Assembly: GCF_000311725.1 (NCBI RefSeq)
Contig: NZ_HE978512.1
Coordinates: 467,218 to 531,217 of the forward strand
DNA length: 64,000 nt
From: Robertmurraya massiliosenegalensis JC6
Lineage (GTDB): Bacteria; Bacillota; Bacilli; Bacillales; Cytobacillaceae
Direction: 5' to 3'
Shown: one piece after another, positions 27,177 through 36,133 of the stretch
Numbering within the stretch: the first letter of the stretch is position 1
Layout: every line of letters begins with the position of its first letter
The notes under the pieces: generated by a model
Told to the model about the DNA's origin: nothing
Seen by the model: only the letters and a program-made list of their open reading frames with translations
Databases searched by the model: none
Position numbers and translations under genes: made by a program

Positions 27177-29051
27177 ATGAAAAAATGGATACCTGCCGCG
27201 TCTGGTTTAGCTGCTGGTTTCTTAGCAGCGACGGTATTTTTCGCAGATTTTTCAGCAGGACCGACTGGCAATGCCACGTCTGATTCGGCGAATAAAACAA
27301 ATGCTGAAAAGGTTTATGTTCCATTTGGGGAAAAAGATGAATATTACTTATTCGCCTCTGGCGGTCATTCTGGACAAATGTTCATTTATGGAGTTCCATC
27401 CATGCGTCATATTCGCACAGTCCCTGTCTTTTCACCCGATTCAGCAACTGGATATGGGTTTGACAACCATACAAAAGAGTTAATGGGTGACTATTCATGG
27501 GGAGACCTCCACCATCCCGCTTTCTCTGAAACAGAGGGAGATTATGACGGGAAATATATGTTTGCTACGGATGTAGCGAATAGTCGGGCCGCAGTCATGG
27601 ATTTAGAAACATTTACAGTTAAAGATATTTTGAATGTTCCAAACACCTCTGGTCCACACTGTGCCGCATTTGTCACAGAAAACACAGAGTATATGTTCCT
27701 GCCAACGCGTTTCTCTGTCCCTATCGGAAGTGAATATGCTGAACTTGACAACTATAGTGAGCAATATCGCGGAGTGATGTCAGCTGTTACGTTTGATGAA
27801 GAAAAGGAAAAGTTAAATGTTGCGTATCAAGTAGCCTTACCGCCTTGGTCTTATGACCTTTCTGACGCTGGTAAGAAACTGTCAGCTGATTGGGCCGTTA
27901 TGACGACTTACAATACGGAAGAAGCGACAACAAACTTAGAAATCAATGCGTCTCAAGCAGATCGTGACTATATTGTATTATTCAACTGGAAAGAGCTTGA
28001 GCAAAAAATTGCCGACGGCGAATATGACGAAGTAACAGGTCAAAAAATGATTTTTCCTGAAAAGCACAAAGGCGGAATTTATTTAGTTCCTGTCGCCAAA
28101 TCTCCACACGGGGTTGATGTTACACCAGATGGGGAGCACTTTATTGCCTCTGGTAAGCTTGCCCCTGCAATGACAGTGTTCTCTTTTGAAAAGGCTTTTG
28201 CAGCGATTGAAAATGGAGAATTCGATGGAGAGCGAAACGGAATCCCTATTCTAAATTATGAATCTGTCATGGAAAGAGAAGTAAACCCTGAAAATGCTCT
28301 TGGACCACTTCACACTCAATTTGATGATGAAGGAATGGCCTACACAACCATGTTTATTTCATCCGAAATTGTCAAATGGGACCCGTCTACTGGTGAAACA
28401 TTAGACCGCGTTCCTGTTCAATACTCTCCTGGTCATGCTGTTGCCGCAGAGGGAGATACAGTAGCACCAGATGGAAAATACATTATTGCCCTAAACAAAA
28501 TTGCCAAGGATAGTTATTTATCAGTTGGACCTTCCCATCCAGAATCGATGCAGCTTATCGATTTAGCAGGAGACAAGATGGAAATCATCCAGTCTGCACC
28601 CGTCAATCCTGAACCACATTATGCACAAATGATTAAAGCAGACAAAATCAATACCATCACGGTCTATGAAAAAGATGAAAGCAACCCTGACGCCGTTTAC
28701 AACCAAGAGGATGCAAAAATTGTCCGCAACGGAAATGAAGTTCACGTCTACGGAATTGCGATGCGTTCGAAATTTATTTTTGATGCCAATGCCGAACGTC
28801 CTGACGTCATTGAAGTAAATGAAGGAGATAAAGTCATCATTCACTTAACCAATATTGATTTCGACCAAGATATCACCCACGGATTTGCCATTAATCAATA
28901 TGATTTAAATATGGAAGTTCAGCCTGGACAAACGAATACGATTGAATTCACAGCAAACAAGGCTGGAACGTACCCACTTTACTGTACAAACTTCTGTTCT
29001 GCCTTACACCAAGAAATGTCAGGCTATTTCCTTGTTAAACCGAAGAATTAA
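27177..29051 (+). CDS. nosZ: Nitrous oxide reductase NosZ (clade II)
   Basis: A 624-residue copper enzyme reducing N2O to N2 outside the membrane. The N-terminus is a Sec-type signal/anchor without twin arginines, the mark of clade II (atypical) NosZ. The propeller carries CuZ histidines in SGGHSGQ, DLHHPAF, SGPHCAAF, KSPHGVDVTPDGEH, GPLHTQF and SPGHAVA; the C-terminal cupredoxin has the CuA motif CTNFCSALHQEMSGY (about 597-611) and HGFAINQYD. The ATG at 27177 is preferred over an upstream GTG because AAAGGAAGG is then correctly spaced. Confidence 0.97.
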   Translation: MKKWIPAASGLAAGFLAATVFFADFSAGPTGNATSDSANKTNAEKVYVPFGEKDEYYLFASGGHSGQMFIYGVPSMRHIRTVPVFSPDSATGYGFDNHTKELMGDYSWGDLHHPAFSETEGDYDGKYMFATDVANSRAAVMDLETFTVKDILNVPNTSGPHCAAFVTENTEYMFLPTRFSVPIGSEYAELDNYSEQYRGVMSAVTFDEEKEKLNVAYQVALPPWSYDLSDAGKKLSADWAVMTTYNTEEATTNLEINASQADRDYIVLFNWKELEQKIADGEYDEVTGQKMIFPEKHKGGIYLVPVAKSPHGVDVTPDGEHFIASGKLAPAMTVFSFEKAFAAIENGEFDGERNGIPILNYESVMEREVNPENALGPLHTQFDDEGMAYTTMFISSEIVKWDPSTGETLDRVPVQYSPGHAVAAEGDTVAPDGKYIIALNKIAKDSYLSVGPSHPESMQLIDLAGDKMEIIQSAPVNPEPHYAQMIKADKINTITVYEKDESNPDAVYNQEDAKIVRNGNEVHVYGIAMRSKFIFDANAERPDVIEVNEGDKVIIHLTNIDFDQDITHGFAINQYDLNMEVQPGQTNTIEFTANKAGTYPLYCTNFCSALHQEMSGYFLVKPKN

Positions 29052-29116
29052 GGAAAAATAGGGGGAGCATTTACATATGATTCCCCCTTTAAAGCGAAAA
29101 GAAAGAAGTGTTTACG

Positions 29117-29683
29117 ATGAATAGACAACGCCTTTCTCTTTTTTCATCCATGCTCATGGTTGTCTCAGCGATATTAGTCATTTTATCGCTCTTCTTCCCA
29201 TGGTGGCGAATGGAATTTTTTGCTCCTCAATATCCAGAGGGGCTAAATATTATCGTCTACCCTGATCATTTAGAAGGGGAATTAGACCAAATTAATGGAC
29301 TGAATCATTATATTGGGATGGCGCAATTTAGCGAAGCAAGCTTTCCCGAATTACAGTACCTTCCTTATGTAATTGGTGGACTTTCTGTACTCGTCTTACT
29401 AGGTGCGGTTCTCCGTAAAAGGGGCTATTTAGTAAGCCTTATTGGCCTTTTTATCATTGGCGGTGCAGTTGGAGTATGGGATTTATGGTCAGCACTCAAA
29501 GACTATGGAACCAACTTAGATCCGATGGCTCCCATTGAAATGGAACCCTTCGTTCCGCCGATTATCGGAGAAAATGTGATTGCTAATTTTACCACCTATA
29601 GCCTGTTAGGAATCGGGACTTACTTGGTCATTGCGGCCTTTATTTTGCTACTCATTCCTTTATGGAAGGATCGAAAACAATGA
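29117..29683 (+). CDS. nosB: NosB-type membrane protein
   Basis: A 188-residue integral membrane protein with four predicted helices (about 8-30, 88-106, 110-132, 158-180) and a large extracytoplasmic loop after helix 1 (PWWRMEFFAPQYPEGLN). A membrane protein in this position, between nosZ and nosD, is typical for clade II clusters and is called NosB; its role is undefined. Its TGA overlaps the nosD ATG (ATGA). Confidence 0.75.
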   Translation: MNRQRLSLFSSMLMVVSAILVILSLFFPWWRMEFFAPQYPEGLNIIVYPDHLEGELDQINGLNHYIGMAQFSEASFPELQYLPYVIGGLSVLVLLGAVLRKRGYLVSLIGLFIIGGAVGVWDLWSALKDYGTNLDPMAPIEMEPFVPPIIGENVIANFTTYSLLGIGTYLVIAAFILLLIPLWKDRKQ

Positions 29684-30984
29684 AAAAGCTGACGTTCTTA
29701 TTTTTCATCATCACTATGAGTCTTATGGCTGCGCCTCAGGTAGGCTCAGCTGCAAACGATCTTCAACAAATGATCGACTTACTAGAGGATGGCGACAGAT
29801 TACAACTGGAAAATAAGACGTATGAAGGCAATATTACGATCGATAAATCAATTGAAGTCATTGGACAGAAGAACACGGTTATTAAAGGGAATGGAACAGG
29901 AAATGTCATTTCCATCCATGCTCCAAATGTAACCATCCGGAATATAGCTGTGACTGGCGGCAGCATGAATCGAAATAGCTCTGAGGAATATGCAGGAATA
30001 AAGCTGTACTCTGATCATAATGTGATTGATGGTGTAATTATTAAACACTCTTTTCACGGTATTTACCTTAGTCAATCCCATCATAATATCATTGAAAATA
30101 GTCAAGTCACTGGCGTTGGTAAAGGAGAAATTGCCGGTCAAGGGAACGGACTCCATATTTACTATTCCAATGATAATCTTTTGAAAAATAATATCGTTAA
30201 AGGTTCTAGAGACGGAATGTTTTTTGATTATGCCAATGAAAATGAGATTGTCGATAATACGATCAGCAACACCCGCTATGGACTCCACTATATGTATTCA
30301 GATGATAATTTTTTCAAAGGGAATACGTTTACGATGAATACAGGTGGAGCTGCAATTATGCATTCCAACGGGATTCGCCTTGAGAAAAATCGTTTTATTT
30401 TCAACTTTGGCCATAAATCGTTTGGTCTCCTCCTTTTATCATCAAGAGATACGACCATTTTAGACAATACGTTCTCCCTCAACCAAAGAGGGTTATATAT
30501 TGATCAAGCAACAGGAAGTGTTATCAAACATAATCAAATTTTAAAAAACCAAGTCGGGATTGAGCTATGGGCGAGTTCGAATGAGCAAATCTTCTCTTTA
30601 AATGAAATCGAAGAAAATACCATTCCAGTTGCGAGCCTTGGTGGAGAGGGAAGAAATAGCTGGAGTGAAAACGGGATTGGAAATCATTGGGGGAAATCAT
30701 TTCCGATGCTTGATTTGAATCAGGACGGGATTGGAGACGAGAGCATTGTCTATCAATCTTCACTCCACGAGCTCATTGAAGATCAGGAACTGGTCTATCT
30801 GTTTTTGAAAAGTCCAGCTATTGCGATCTACGAGGAAATGAATCAGTTTTTTCATAAAGAGAAAACGATGTTCACCGACCCTTATCCGATTGTACAGGAG
30901 CATGAATCGAAAATGTCATGGGTCATTCTTGTCGGGGCTCTGTTGATTGCAGCCTATCTCTATCAAAAAAAGAAACTATTATAA
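29680..30984 (+). CDS. nosD: NosD, periplasmic copper-assembly beta-helix protein
   Basis: A 434-residue right-handed beta-helix (CASH/PbH1 repeats throughout, with recurring N-x-I/L-x-x-N turns) that works with the NosFY transporter in building the CuZ centre of NosZ. N-terminal signal peptide MKKLTFLFFIITMSLMAAP and a C-terminal membrane anchor (about 414-432) followed by lysines. The ATG at 29680 overlaps the nosB stop, so an upstream in-frame ATG (29662) is rejected. Confidence 0.93.
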   Translation: MKKLTFLFFIITMSLMAAPQVGSAANDLQQMIDLLEDGDRLQLENKTYEGNITIDKSIEVIGQKNTVIKGNGTGNVISIHAPNVTIRNIAVTGGSMNRNSSEEYAGIKLYSDHNVIDGVIIKHSFHGIYLSQSHHNIIENSQVTGVGKGEIAGQGNGLHIYYSNDNLLKNNIVKGSRDGMFFDYANENEIVDNTISNTRYGLHYMYSDDNFFKGNTFTMNTGGAAIMHSNGIRLEKNRFIFNFGHKSFGLLLLSSRDTTILDNTFSLNQRGLYIDQATGSVIKHNQILKNQVGIELWASSNEQIFSLNEIEENTIPVASLGGEGRNSWSENGIGNHWGKSFPMLDLNQDGIGDESIVYQSSLHELIEDQELVYLFLKSPAIAIYEEMNQFFHKEKTMFTDPYPIVQEHESKMSWVILVGALLIAAYLYQKKKLL

Positions 30985-30998
30985 GGGAGACAACAGCT

Positions 30999-31796
30999 AT
31001 GCATTATATTTGGAAGGAATGGAAGGAAAACATAAAAGGAAAAGGGCTTTGGCTTTCATTTGCCATGATTGTTCTTGTTTCAATTGGTTTATTATTCCGC
31101 TCCTCTGCTCTTTCCTTTGATCAAGGGTTCTATATTCTTTTGATTAATTTATTTGATGCATTTGTCTATTTTATCCCGATACTATGCCTATTTTTAGGCG
31201 CCTTTTCCTTATTTCAAGAAAAAGAACAAAAGACCTTAATCATGCTATTAACGAGGGGCGATCATTATACAAGCTTTCTCTTTAAAAAGAGCATCGCCAT
31301 CCAAACGGTTTTAATTGGACCGATTCTTTTATGGTTCTTTCTTTACTTCATTCCTTTAAAGTTCTTCTTTCAGACTAACGGAATGTCCTACCTTGCATTT
31401 GTGCTTGCTATCGCAAGTCTTGTTCTCGTATTTACCCAAATCGGGATCTTCATAGGAAGTATGAGTCGCTCACGAATGCAAATTGTCGGATTTGTGATCG
31501 GAATCTGGTTCTACTATTTTTTCTTGCATGATTTTCTTTTACTGTCCTTATTAAGCGAGGTTACCTACGAAAATGTGAAACTATTCTCTAGCTTTTACTT
31601 TTTGAATCCATTACAAGCTGCGAGGATTTTCCTTGAATCAGCACTTGGTGTATACTCCTTTGATCATATGTCAAAGCTTCTTCAATCATTTATGTGGATA
31701 AAGCCAGCTCTATTCTTGAGCAGCAATGTGTTACTCGGATTACTAGTCTCATTTGGAATTGGAGTTGCTTTTCAGCGGAAGGAGGGGTCACAGTGA
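30999..31796 (+). CDS. nosY: NosY, permease of the Nos ABC transporter
   Basis: A 265-residue ABC-2-type permease with six predicted transmembrane helices. It pairs with NosF, and the complex interacts with NosD, probably exporting or transferring a sulfur species for CuZ assembly. The ATG at 30999 has AAGGGAG upstream; a longer frame overlaps nosD without a ribosome site. Its stop overlaps the nosF GTG (GTGA). Confidence 0.9.
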   Translation: MHYIWKEWKENIKGKGLWLSFAMIVLVSIGLLFRSSALSFDQGFYILLINLFDAFVYFIPILCLFLGAFSLFQEKEQKTLIMLLTRGDHYTSFLFKKSIAIQTVLIGPILLWFFLYFIPLKFFFQTNGMSYLAFVLAIASLVLVFTQIGIFIGSMSRSRMQIVGFVIGIWFYYFFLHDFLLLSLLSEVTYENVKLFSSFYFLNPLQAARIFLESALGVYSFDHMSKLLQSFMWIKPALFLSSNVLLGLLVSFGIGVAFQRKEGSQ

Positions 31797-32455
31797 TTGA
31801 AGTTTCGAATCTCTATCAATCGTTTGGAAAAAAGCGAGTCCTTCATGATGTGCATTTGAAAATGGAGAAAAATGAAATCTGTGCACTTGTTGGACGAAAC
31901 GGGGCAGGAAAATCAACTTTTATTAATAGTCTTCTTGGCATCCTTCCAGTTAAACAAGGATTGATCAAAATAAATGGGGAAGTCACAAGGCGAGTCAGTC
32001 ACCATATTGCCTACCTGCCAGAAAAATTTATGCTCTATCCTTCCTTATCAGGCATGGACAATATGCGCTTCTTTGCAAAAGTTGGCTCAAGGAGCTTTGA
32101 TGATGGAAAAATGGAAGAGCTTTTAAAAGCGGTGAATCTTTGGGAGGAACGCCACACTGTCATTAACGCTTATTCAAAGGGCATGCTTCAAAGACTTGGA
32201 CTTGCGATAACACTATATCAGGATTCTCAAATCCTCGTCTTAGATGAACCGACAAGCGGGCTTGATCCGATTGGGAGAAAAGAAGTTCTAGACACCTTAA
32301 AGTCTTTAAAGGAGAAAACGATTCTAGTATCTTCCCATCATTTAGATGAGATTAAACAGCTATGTACCCATGTGGCATTTTTAGAAAACCAACAAATCAT
32401 GAAATACACCGTAGAAGAGTTCCTTCAAATTCAAAAATTAGGAGAGAATGAATGA
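31793..32455 (+). CDS. nosF: NosF, ATPase of the Nos ABC transporter
   Basis: A 220-residue ABC ATPase: Walker A GRNGAGKST (about 35-43), signature SKGMLQRLGLA (about 129-139), Walker B ILVLDEPTSGLD (about 149-160) and the H-loop His in SSHHLDEI. GTG start at 31793 is coupled to the nosY stop and preceded by GGAGGGG. Confidence 0.92.
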   Translation: MIEVSNLYQSFGKKRVLHDVHLKMEKNEICALVGRNGAGKSTFINSLLGILPVKQGLIKINGEVTRRVSHHIAYLPEKFMLYPSLSGMDNMRFFAKVGSRSFDDGKMEELLKAVNLWEERHTVINAYSKGMLQRLGLAITLYQDSQILVLDEPTSGLDPIGRKEVLDTLKSLKEKTILVSSHHLDEIKQLCTHVAFLENQQIMKYTVEEFLQIQKLGENE

Positions 32456-33351
32456 TGAAAAAGATATTATTCACCTTCGTCGCCTTGCTTTTTCTACTGT
32501 CAGCTTGTAATCAAAATTCGATTAGCGTCGAAATAGAGAAAGAGTTATATTTCCAAAAAGATCACACTTCTGAATTTGTTATTAAAGTTGCCGACGACAA
32601 TGGTCCTATTACAGGTTTAGAGATCAACGCAGACCTCACTATGAGCGATATGGATCACGGGCAGGTAGAAGTAACTTTCGAGGAATTAGGAGAAGGGGTT
32701 TATTCAACCGAAGTCGAATTATCAATGGCAGGCAAATGGGAGATTGTTTTCTCATTTGAGCATAATGGCAAACCGATTGAAAAAGTCATCACGTATGAAG
32801 TGAAAGAAGCTAGTGGTGTCGCTAAAATCAACGGAGAATGGGTTATGAATGACGATTTAGATTTCTATCAATTTATTAATGAACTGCATATTGCGATCAA
32901 TCGTGAAGAGGACAAAAGTAAATATGAAGGGGAAGAACTTGAAGAGGCATTCGCTTATTGGGACGGCCAAGAAAAATTAAACCAGGATCGAAACCAACTT
33001 CTAACTCAAATAATCCGCCTTCGTTCCATGGCCTTGCTCAGTATAGAAAAAGGGCATGAAGCGTCAAAAGAGGAGATAGATGGCGAGGTTAAAAATGTTC
33101 GTGCTCAATATGAAGCTGTTCCAGTTGCGCAAAAAATGATTTCAGAATATGGGGATGAGAAATTTTGGAATAAAGAGCAGCAACAATACGAGCTTATCGT
33201 CCTCTCGCAAAAAGTTCAAAATGATTTAATTAATCAAGTGCGAGAAGAAAATCCCGATGTCAATGATCAAGAAATTCTCTACCTTGCTCAAAAAAAGTAT
33301 GAAGAACTCCTCGTTTCACAAGTCAATTCATTGGAAATCGAGATCTTTTAG
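32452..33351 (+). CDS. Nos-cluster lipoprotein with YtkA/FixH-like and SurA-like domains
   Basis: A 299-residue lipoprotein (lipobox LLSACNQ, Cys19). Residues about 25-120 look like a YtkA/FixH-type beta sandwich (SDMDHGQVEVTFEELGEGVY, then SMAGKWEIVFSF). Residues about 122-299 are helical and resemble the SurA N-terminal chaperone domain (VAKINGEWVMNDDLDFYQFI), without a visible peptidyl-prolyl isomerase core. It overlaps nosF by 4 nt and ends the operon, where many nos clusters have nosL. It may act as copper-handling or folding factor for NosZ; this is inference from position. No NosL-like Cys/Met signature is present. Confidence 0.75.
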   Translation: MMKKILFTFVALLFLLSACNQNSISVEIEKELYFQKDHTSEFVIKVADDNGPITGLEINADLTMSDMDHGQVEVTFEELGEGVYSTEVELSMAGKWEIVFSFEHNGKPIEKVITYEVKEASGVAKINGEWVMNDDLDFYQFINELHIAINREEDKSKYEGEELEEAFAYWDGQEKLNQDRNQLLTQIIRLRSMALLSIEKGHEASKEEIDGEVKNVRAQYEAVPVAQKMISEYGDEKFWNKEQQQYELIVLSQKVQNDLINQVREENPDVNDQEILYLAQKKYEELLVSQVNSLEIEIF

Positions 33352-33380
33352 CCCTGTCCTTCAGCAGGGTTTATTTTTTT
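33350..33380 (+). terminator. nos operon terminator
   Basis: Short stem CCCTG / CAGGG (33352-33356 with 33365-33369) extended by weaker pairs, followed by TTTATTTTTTT, just after the lipoprotein stop. Confidence 0.75.
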
Positions 33381-33390
33381 ATAACTTAAT

Positions 33391-33451
33391 GTGATTACTC
33401 ACTTTACAAATAACACTCTCCGATTTATGATGATAGTGAGTGATTACTCAC
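33391..33451 (+). promoter_or_regulatory. Promoter and TetR-type operators of the ABC exporter operon
   Basis: TTTACA (33403-33408), 17 bp and TATGAT (33426-33431) form a good sigma-A promoter. It is flanked by GTGATTACTCAC (33391-33402) and GTGAGTGATTACTCAC (33436-33451), the second being an inverted repeat with arms GTGAGT/ACTCAC over the start point. This is a typical repressor layout; the TetR gene at the end of the operon is the likely partner. Confidence 0.75.
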
Positions 33452-33473
33452 TTTTATATAAGGAGTGGTAAAA

Positions 33474-34205
33474 ATGTGTTCAAACGACGTAATTGTATCG
33501 GTCCAGCATGTTTCAAAGGCGTTCGGAAAGCAGGAAGTGTTAAACGATATTTCCTTAGACATTTACAAAGGAGAAATATTCGGCTTACTCGGACCTTCAG
33601 GAGCGGGAAAAACGACATTAGTGAAAATGCTGACAGGATTAGACGTATCAAATAGTGGCGAAAATTTTCTTTTTCAAGAAAAAATGCCTTCCTTAAAACT
33701 AATTGAGCGAATGGGGTACATGGCTCAATCAGACGCCCTATACGGAGAATTAACCGCTAAAGAAAATCTAGAATTTTTTGGAGCACTTTTCGGCCTAAAA
33801 GGAAAACCGTTGCAACATAGAATCGGCAAAGTCATGGACGTTGTTGAGCTCAGCGAACATTTGCATAAAACGGTCCACCATTATTCAGGAGGAATGAAGC
33901 GAAGATTATCACTTGCGATCGCTTTACTCCATGAGCCGGAACTATTAATCCTCGATGAACCGACAGTTGGAATCGATCCTGTTTTACGAAAAAGTATTTG
34001 GGATGCGTTCTATGACTTAAATGAAAAAGGAACGACGATTATCGTCACCACTCATGTCATGGGTGAGGCAGAAAAATGTCATCGATTAGCGATGATTCGC
34101 AGCGGTGGAGTCATCGCTGTCGGGACTCCTGAAGAGTTAAAAGAAAGAACCAATTCCTCTTCCATAGAAGAAGCATTCTTAGTATATGGTGGTGTAAAAG
34201 CATGA
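33474..34205 (+). CDS. ABC exporter ATP-binding protein
   Basis: A 243-residue ABC ATPase of the drug/ABC-2 export class. Walker A GPSGAGKTT (about 38-46), signature YSGGMKRRLSLA (about 138-149), Walker B LLILDEPTVGID (about 158-169), H-loop His in VTTHVMGEA. The ATG at 33474 follows AAGGAG by 8 nt. It overlaps the permease gene (ATGA). The substrate is unknown; the linked TetR suggests a toxic compound. Confidence 0.9.
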   Translation: MCSNDVIVSVQHVSKAFGKQEVLNDISLDIYKGEIFGLLGPSGAGKTTLVKMLTGLDVSNSGENFLFQEKMPSLKLIERMGYMAQSDALYGELTAKENLEFFGALFGLKGKPLQHRIGKVMDVVELSEHLHKTVHHYSGGMKRRLSLAIALLHEPELLILDEPTVGIDPVLRKSIWDAFYDLNEKGTTIIVTTHVMGEAEKCHRLAMIRSGGVIAVGTPEELKERTNSSSIEEAFLVYGGVKA

Positions 34206-35227
34206 GAGTAAAAGCACTAGTCATCCGCATTTTACGCCAAATCATTCGTGATAAGAGAACACTGGGATTGCTTATTTTTGCTCCGATTCTTATTTTAACA
34301 ATGCTTCATCTTGTTTTTAATGGAGACGATTATGTTCCAAAGGTCGGTTTGGTTGAGATCCCTGAGGCTCTCGAAGAACAACTAGATTTAGACGATGCTG
34401 GGATAACAAAATATCCAGATGTCGAGTCTGCCACCGAAGATATCGAGAAGCAATTGATAGATGGCTATATTTCATTTAAAAACTCAAGTCCTTCCATTGT
34501 CTTAGAAGGTAGTGATCCAAATGTCAATGGCGCTACGATAAAATGGCTTCAGAAAGCTTTTAAACCTGTACAACCAGAGGGCCCAAATGATCTCGAGATG
34601 GAGTTTGTCCACGGTTCAGAGGATATGAATCAGTTTGATTATTTTGGTCCAGTATTACTAGGATTTTTTATTTTCTTTTTCGTCTTTTTGATTGCCGGTG
34701 TCTCTTTTTTAAGAGAACGAACCACTGGTACGCTTGAGCGATTATTATCGAGCCCTTTACGAAAATGGGAAATTGTTGTTGGCTATATTTTGGGGTTTGG
34801 TCTGTTTACAATGATTCAAGCCACGATCATTGCCTCTTACGCTATTTATGTATTAGGGATGCTCATGGAAGGGGCCTTTATTTACGTCCTTTTGATTACG
34901 TTAGCTCTTTCTTTCACCGCTTTGACTCTAGGAACGTTATTATCTGCTTTCGCCAATAATGAACTGCAAATGATTCAGTTTATTCCGATTGTCATTGTTC
35001 CGCAGGTCTTTTTCTCAGGTCTCTTTAACCTAGAAACAATTTCGGATTGGTTAAACTGGATTGGCCCATTAACCCCTCTTTACTACGCAGCAGATGCTTT
35101 GCGAAATGTGATGGTCAGAGGATATGGATGGGGAGATATCTATATAAATATCCTTGTACTCCTTGGTTTTTCAGTTTTATTTATGTTCTTGAATATCGTT
35201 GCACTTCGAAAATACCGAAAGATTTAG
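34202..35227 (+). CDS. ABC-2 type exporter permease
   Basis: A 341-residue permease: helix 1 near residues 20-38, a large external domain (about 40-150), then five helices (about 158-180, 205-228, 232-258, 265-285, 310-332). The segment RERTTGTLERLLSSPL (about 181-196) is the ABC-2 coupling motif. It forms the exporter with the preceding ATPase. Confidence 0.9.
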   Translation: MRVKALVIRILRQIIRDKRTLGLLIFAPILILTMLHLVFNGDDYVPKVGLVEIPEALEEQLDLDDAGITKYPDVESATEDIEKQLIDGYISFKNSSPSIVLEGSDPNVNGATIKWLQKAFKPVQPEGPNDLEMEFVHGSEDMNQFDYFGPVLLGFFIFFFVFLIAGVSFLRERTTGTLERLLSSPLRKWEIVVGYILGFGLFTMIQATIIASYAIYVLGMLMEGAFIYVLLITLALSFTALTLGTLLSAFANNELQMIQFIPIVIVPQVFFSGLFNLETISDWLNWIGPLTPLYYAADALRNVMVRGYGWGDIYINILVLLGFSVLFMFLNIVALRKYRKI

Positions 35228-35282
35228 CATCTCTACTTATAATCCATTAGAATAAGAGTATAAAGCATTAAAGGAGTTTAAA

Positions 35283-35933
35283 ATGAACGGTCCAGATAAT
35301 CTTATTGAGGAAATTTTTGAACAAAGTGATGAACTTACGGAGAAGCAGAAAAAGATCATTCTTGCCGCTATTCAGGCTTTTGCCGAAAAGGGGTATGCTT
35401 CTACATCAACAAGCGAAATAGCGAGAAACGCAGGTGTTGCAGAAGGAACGATCTTTCGCCATTATAAAACGAAAAAGGATTTGCTCTATTCCATTATAGA
35501 GCCGATGGTGAAAAAATTTATTGCTCCATTTGTTATTAAAGACATGGAAAAGGTATTAAACGAGAAGCATGCTACATTTGAAGATTTCTTGAGAGCAATG
35601 ATCGAAAATCGCATCAAATTCCTATCGAAAAATATGCTGCTCTTTAAAATTCTGATTCAGGAAATTCCTTTTCAGCCAGAACTGAAGGGGTTATTTAAAG
35701 AACATATTGGAACAAAAGTCATTGCACGTTTCTCACAAGTTGTTGAGCACTACCAAGAAAAAGGTCAGCTCATCGATTTGCCTCCCTTTAGTATCATTCG
35801 ACTGACTGCGTCTGCTATATTTGGATACATTATTGTTCGCAACCTTCTTTTACCTGAGCTAGATTGGGATGATAAAGCAGAAATCGATCGGACGATTCAA
35901 ATGATTATGCACGGGATTTCGGCAGAGACGTAA
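35283..35933 (+). CDS. TetR-family regulator of the adjacent ABC exporter
   Basis: A 216-residue TetR-type repressor. The N-terminal HTH is clear: KIILAAIQAFAEKGYASTSTSEIARNAGVAEGTIFRHYKTKKDLL (about 24-68). The C-terminal ligand domain is all helical. It is the third gene of the exporter operon, with AAAGGAG before its ATG, and probably binds the GTGAGTGATTACTCAC-type operators upstream of the ATPase gene. Confidence 0.88.
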   Translation: MNGPDNLIEEIFEQSDELTEKQKKIILAAIQAFAEKGYASTSTSEIARNAGVAEGTIFRHYKTKKDLLYSIIEPMVKKFIAPFVIKDMEKVLNEKHATFEDFLRAMIENRIKFLSKNMLLFKILIQEIPFQPELKGLFKEHIGTKVIARFSQVVEHYQEKGQLIDLPPFSIIRLTASAIFGYIIVRNLLLPELDWDDKAEIDRTIQMIMHGISAET

Positions 35934-35973
35934 GGAAAATGCGTTCACCGAACATTACATTTCCCCAAACATA

Positions 35974-36022
35974 GAGCCTGTATCTTAGATGATATTTGTA
36001 ATCATAGATACAGGTTCTTTTC
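35974..36022 (+). terminator. Terminator after the TetR gene
   Basis: Stem CCTGTATCT / AGATACAGG (35977-35985 with 36006-36014), prolonged inward by GATGAT/ATCAT pairing and followed by a T-rich tail. Confidence 0.85.
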
Positions 36023-36133
36023 ATTTCTTTGTATACTATCTGTTTCTTTAAAACTTCGCTTTACTGAATACTATTTCTCATTCTAGAAACAATATAATTA
36101 AAAAAAATTATGCAATAGAAGGGGACTTACTGC

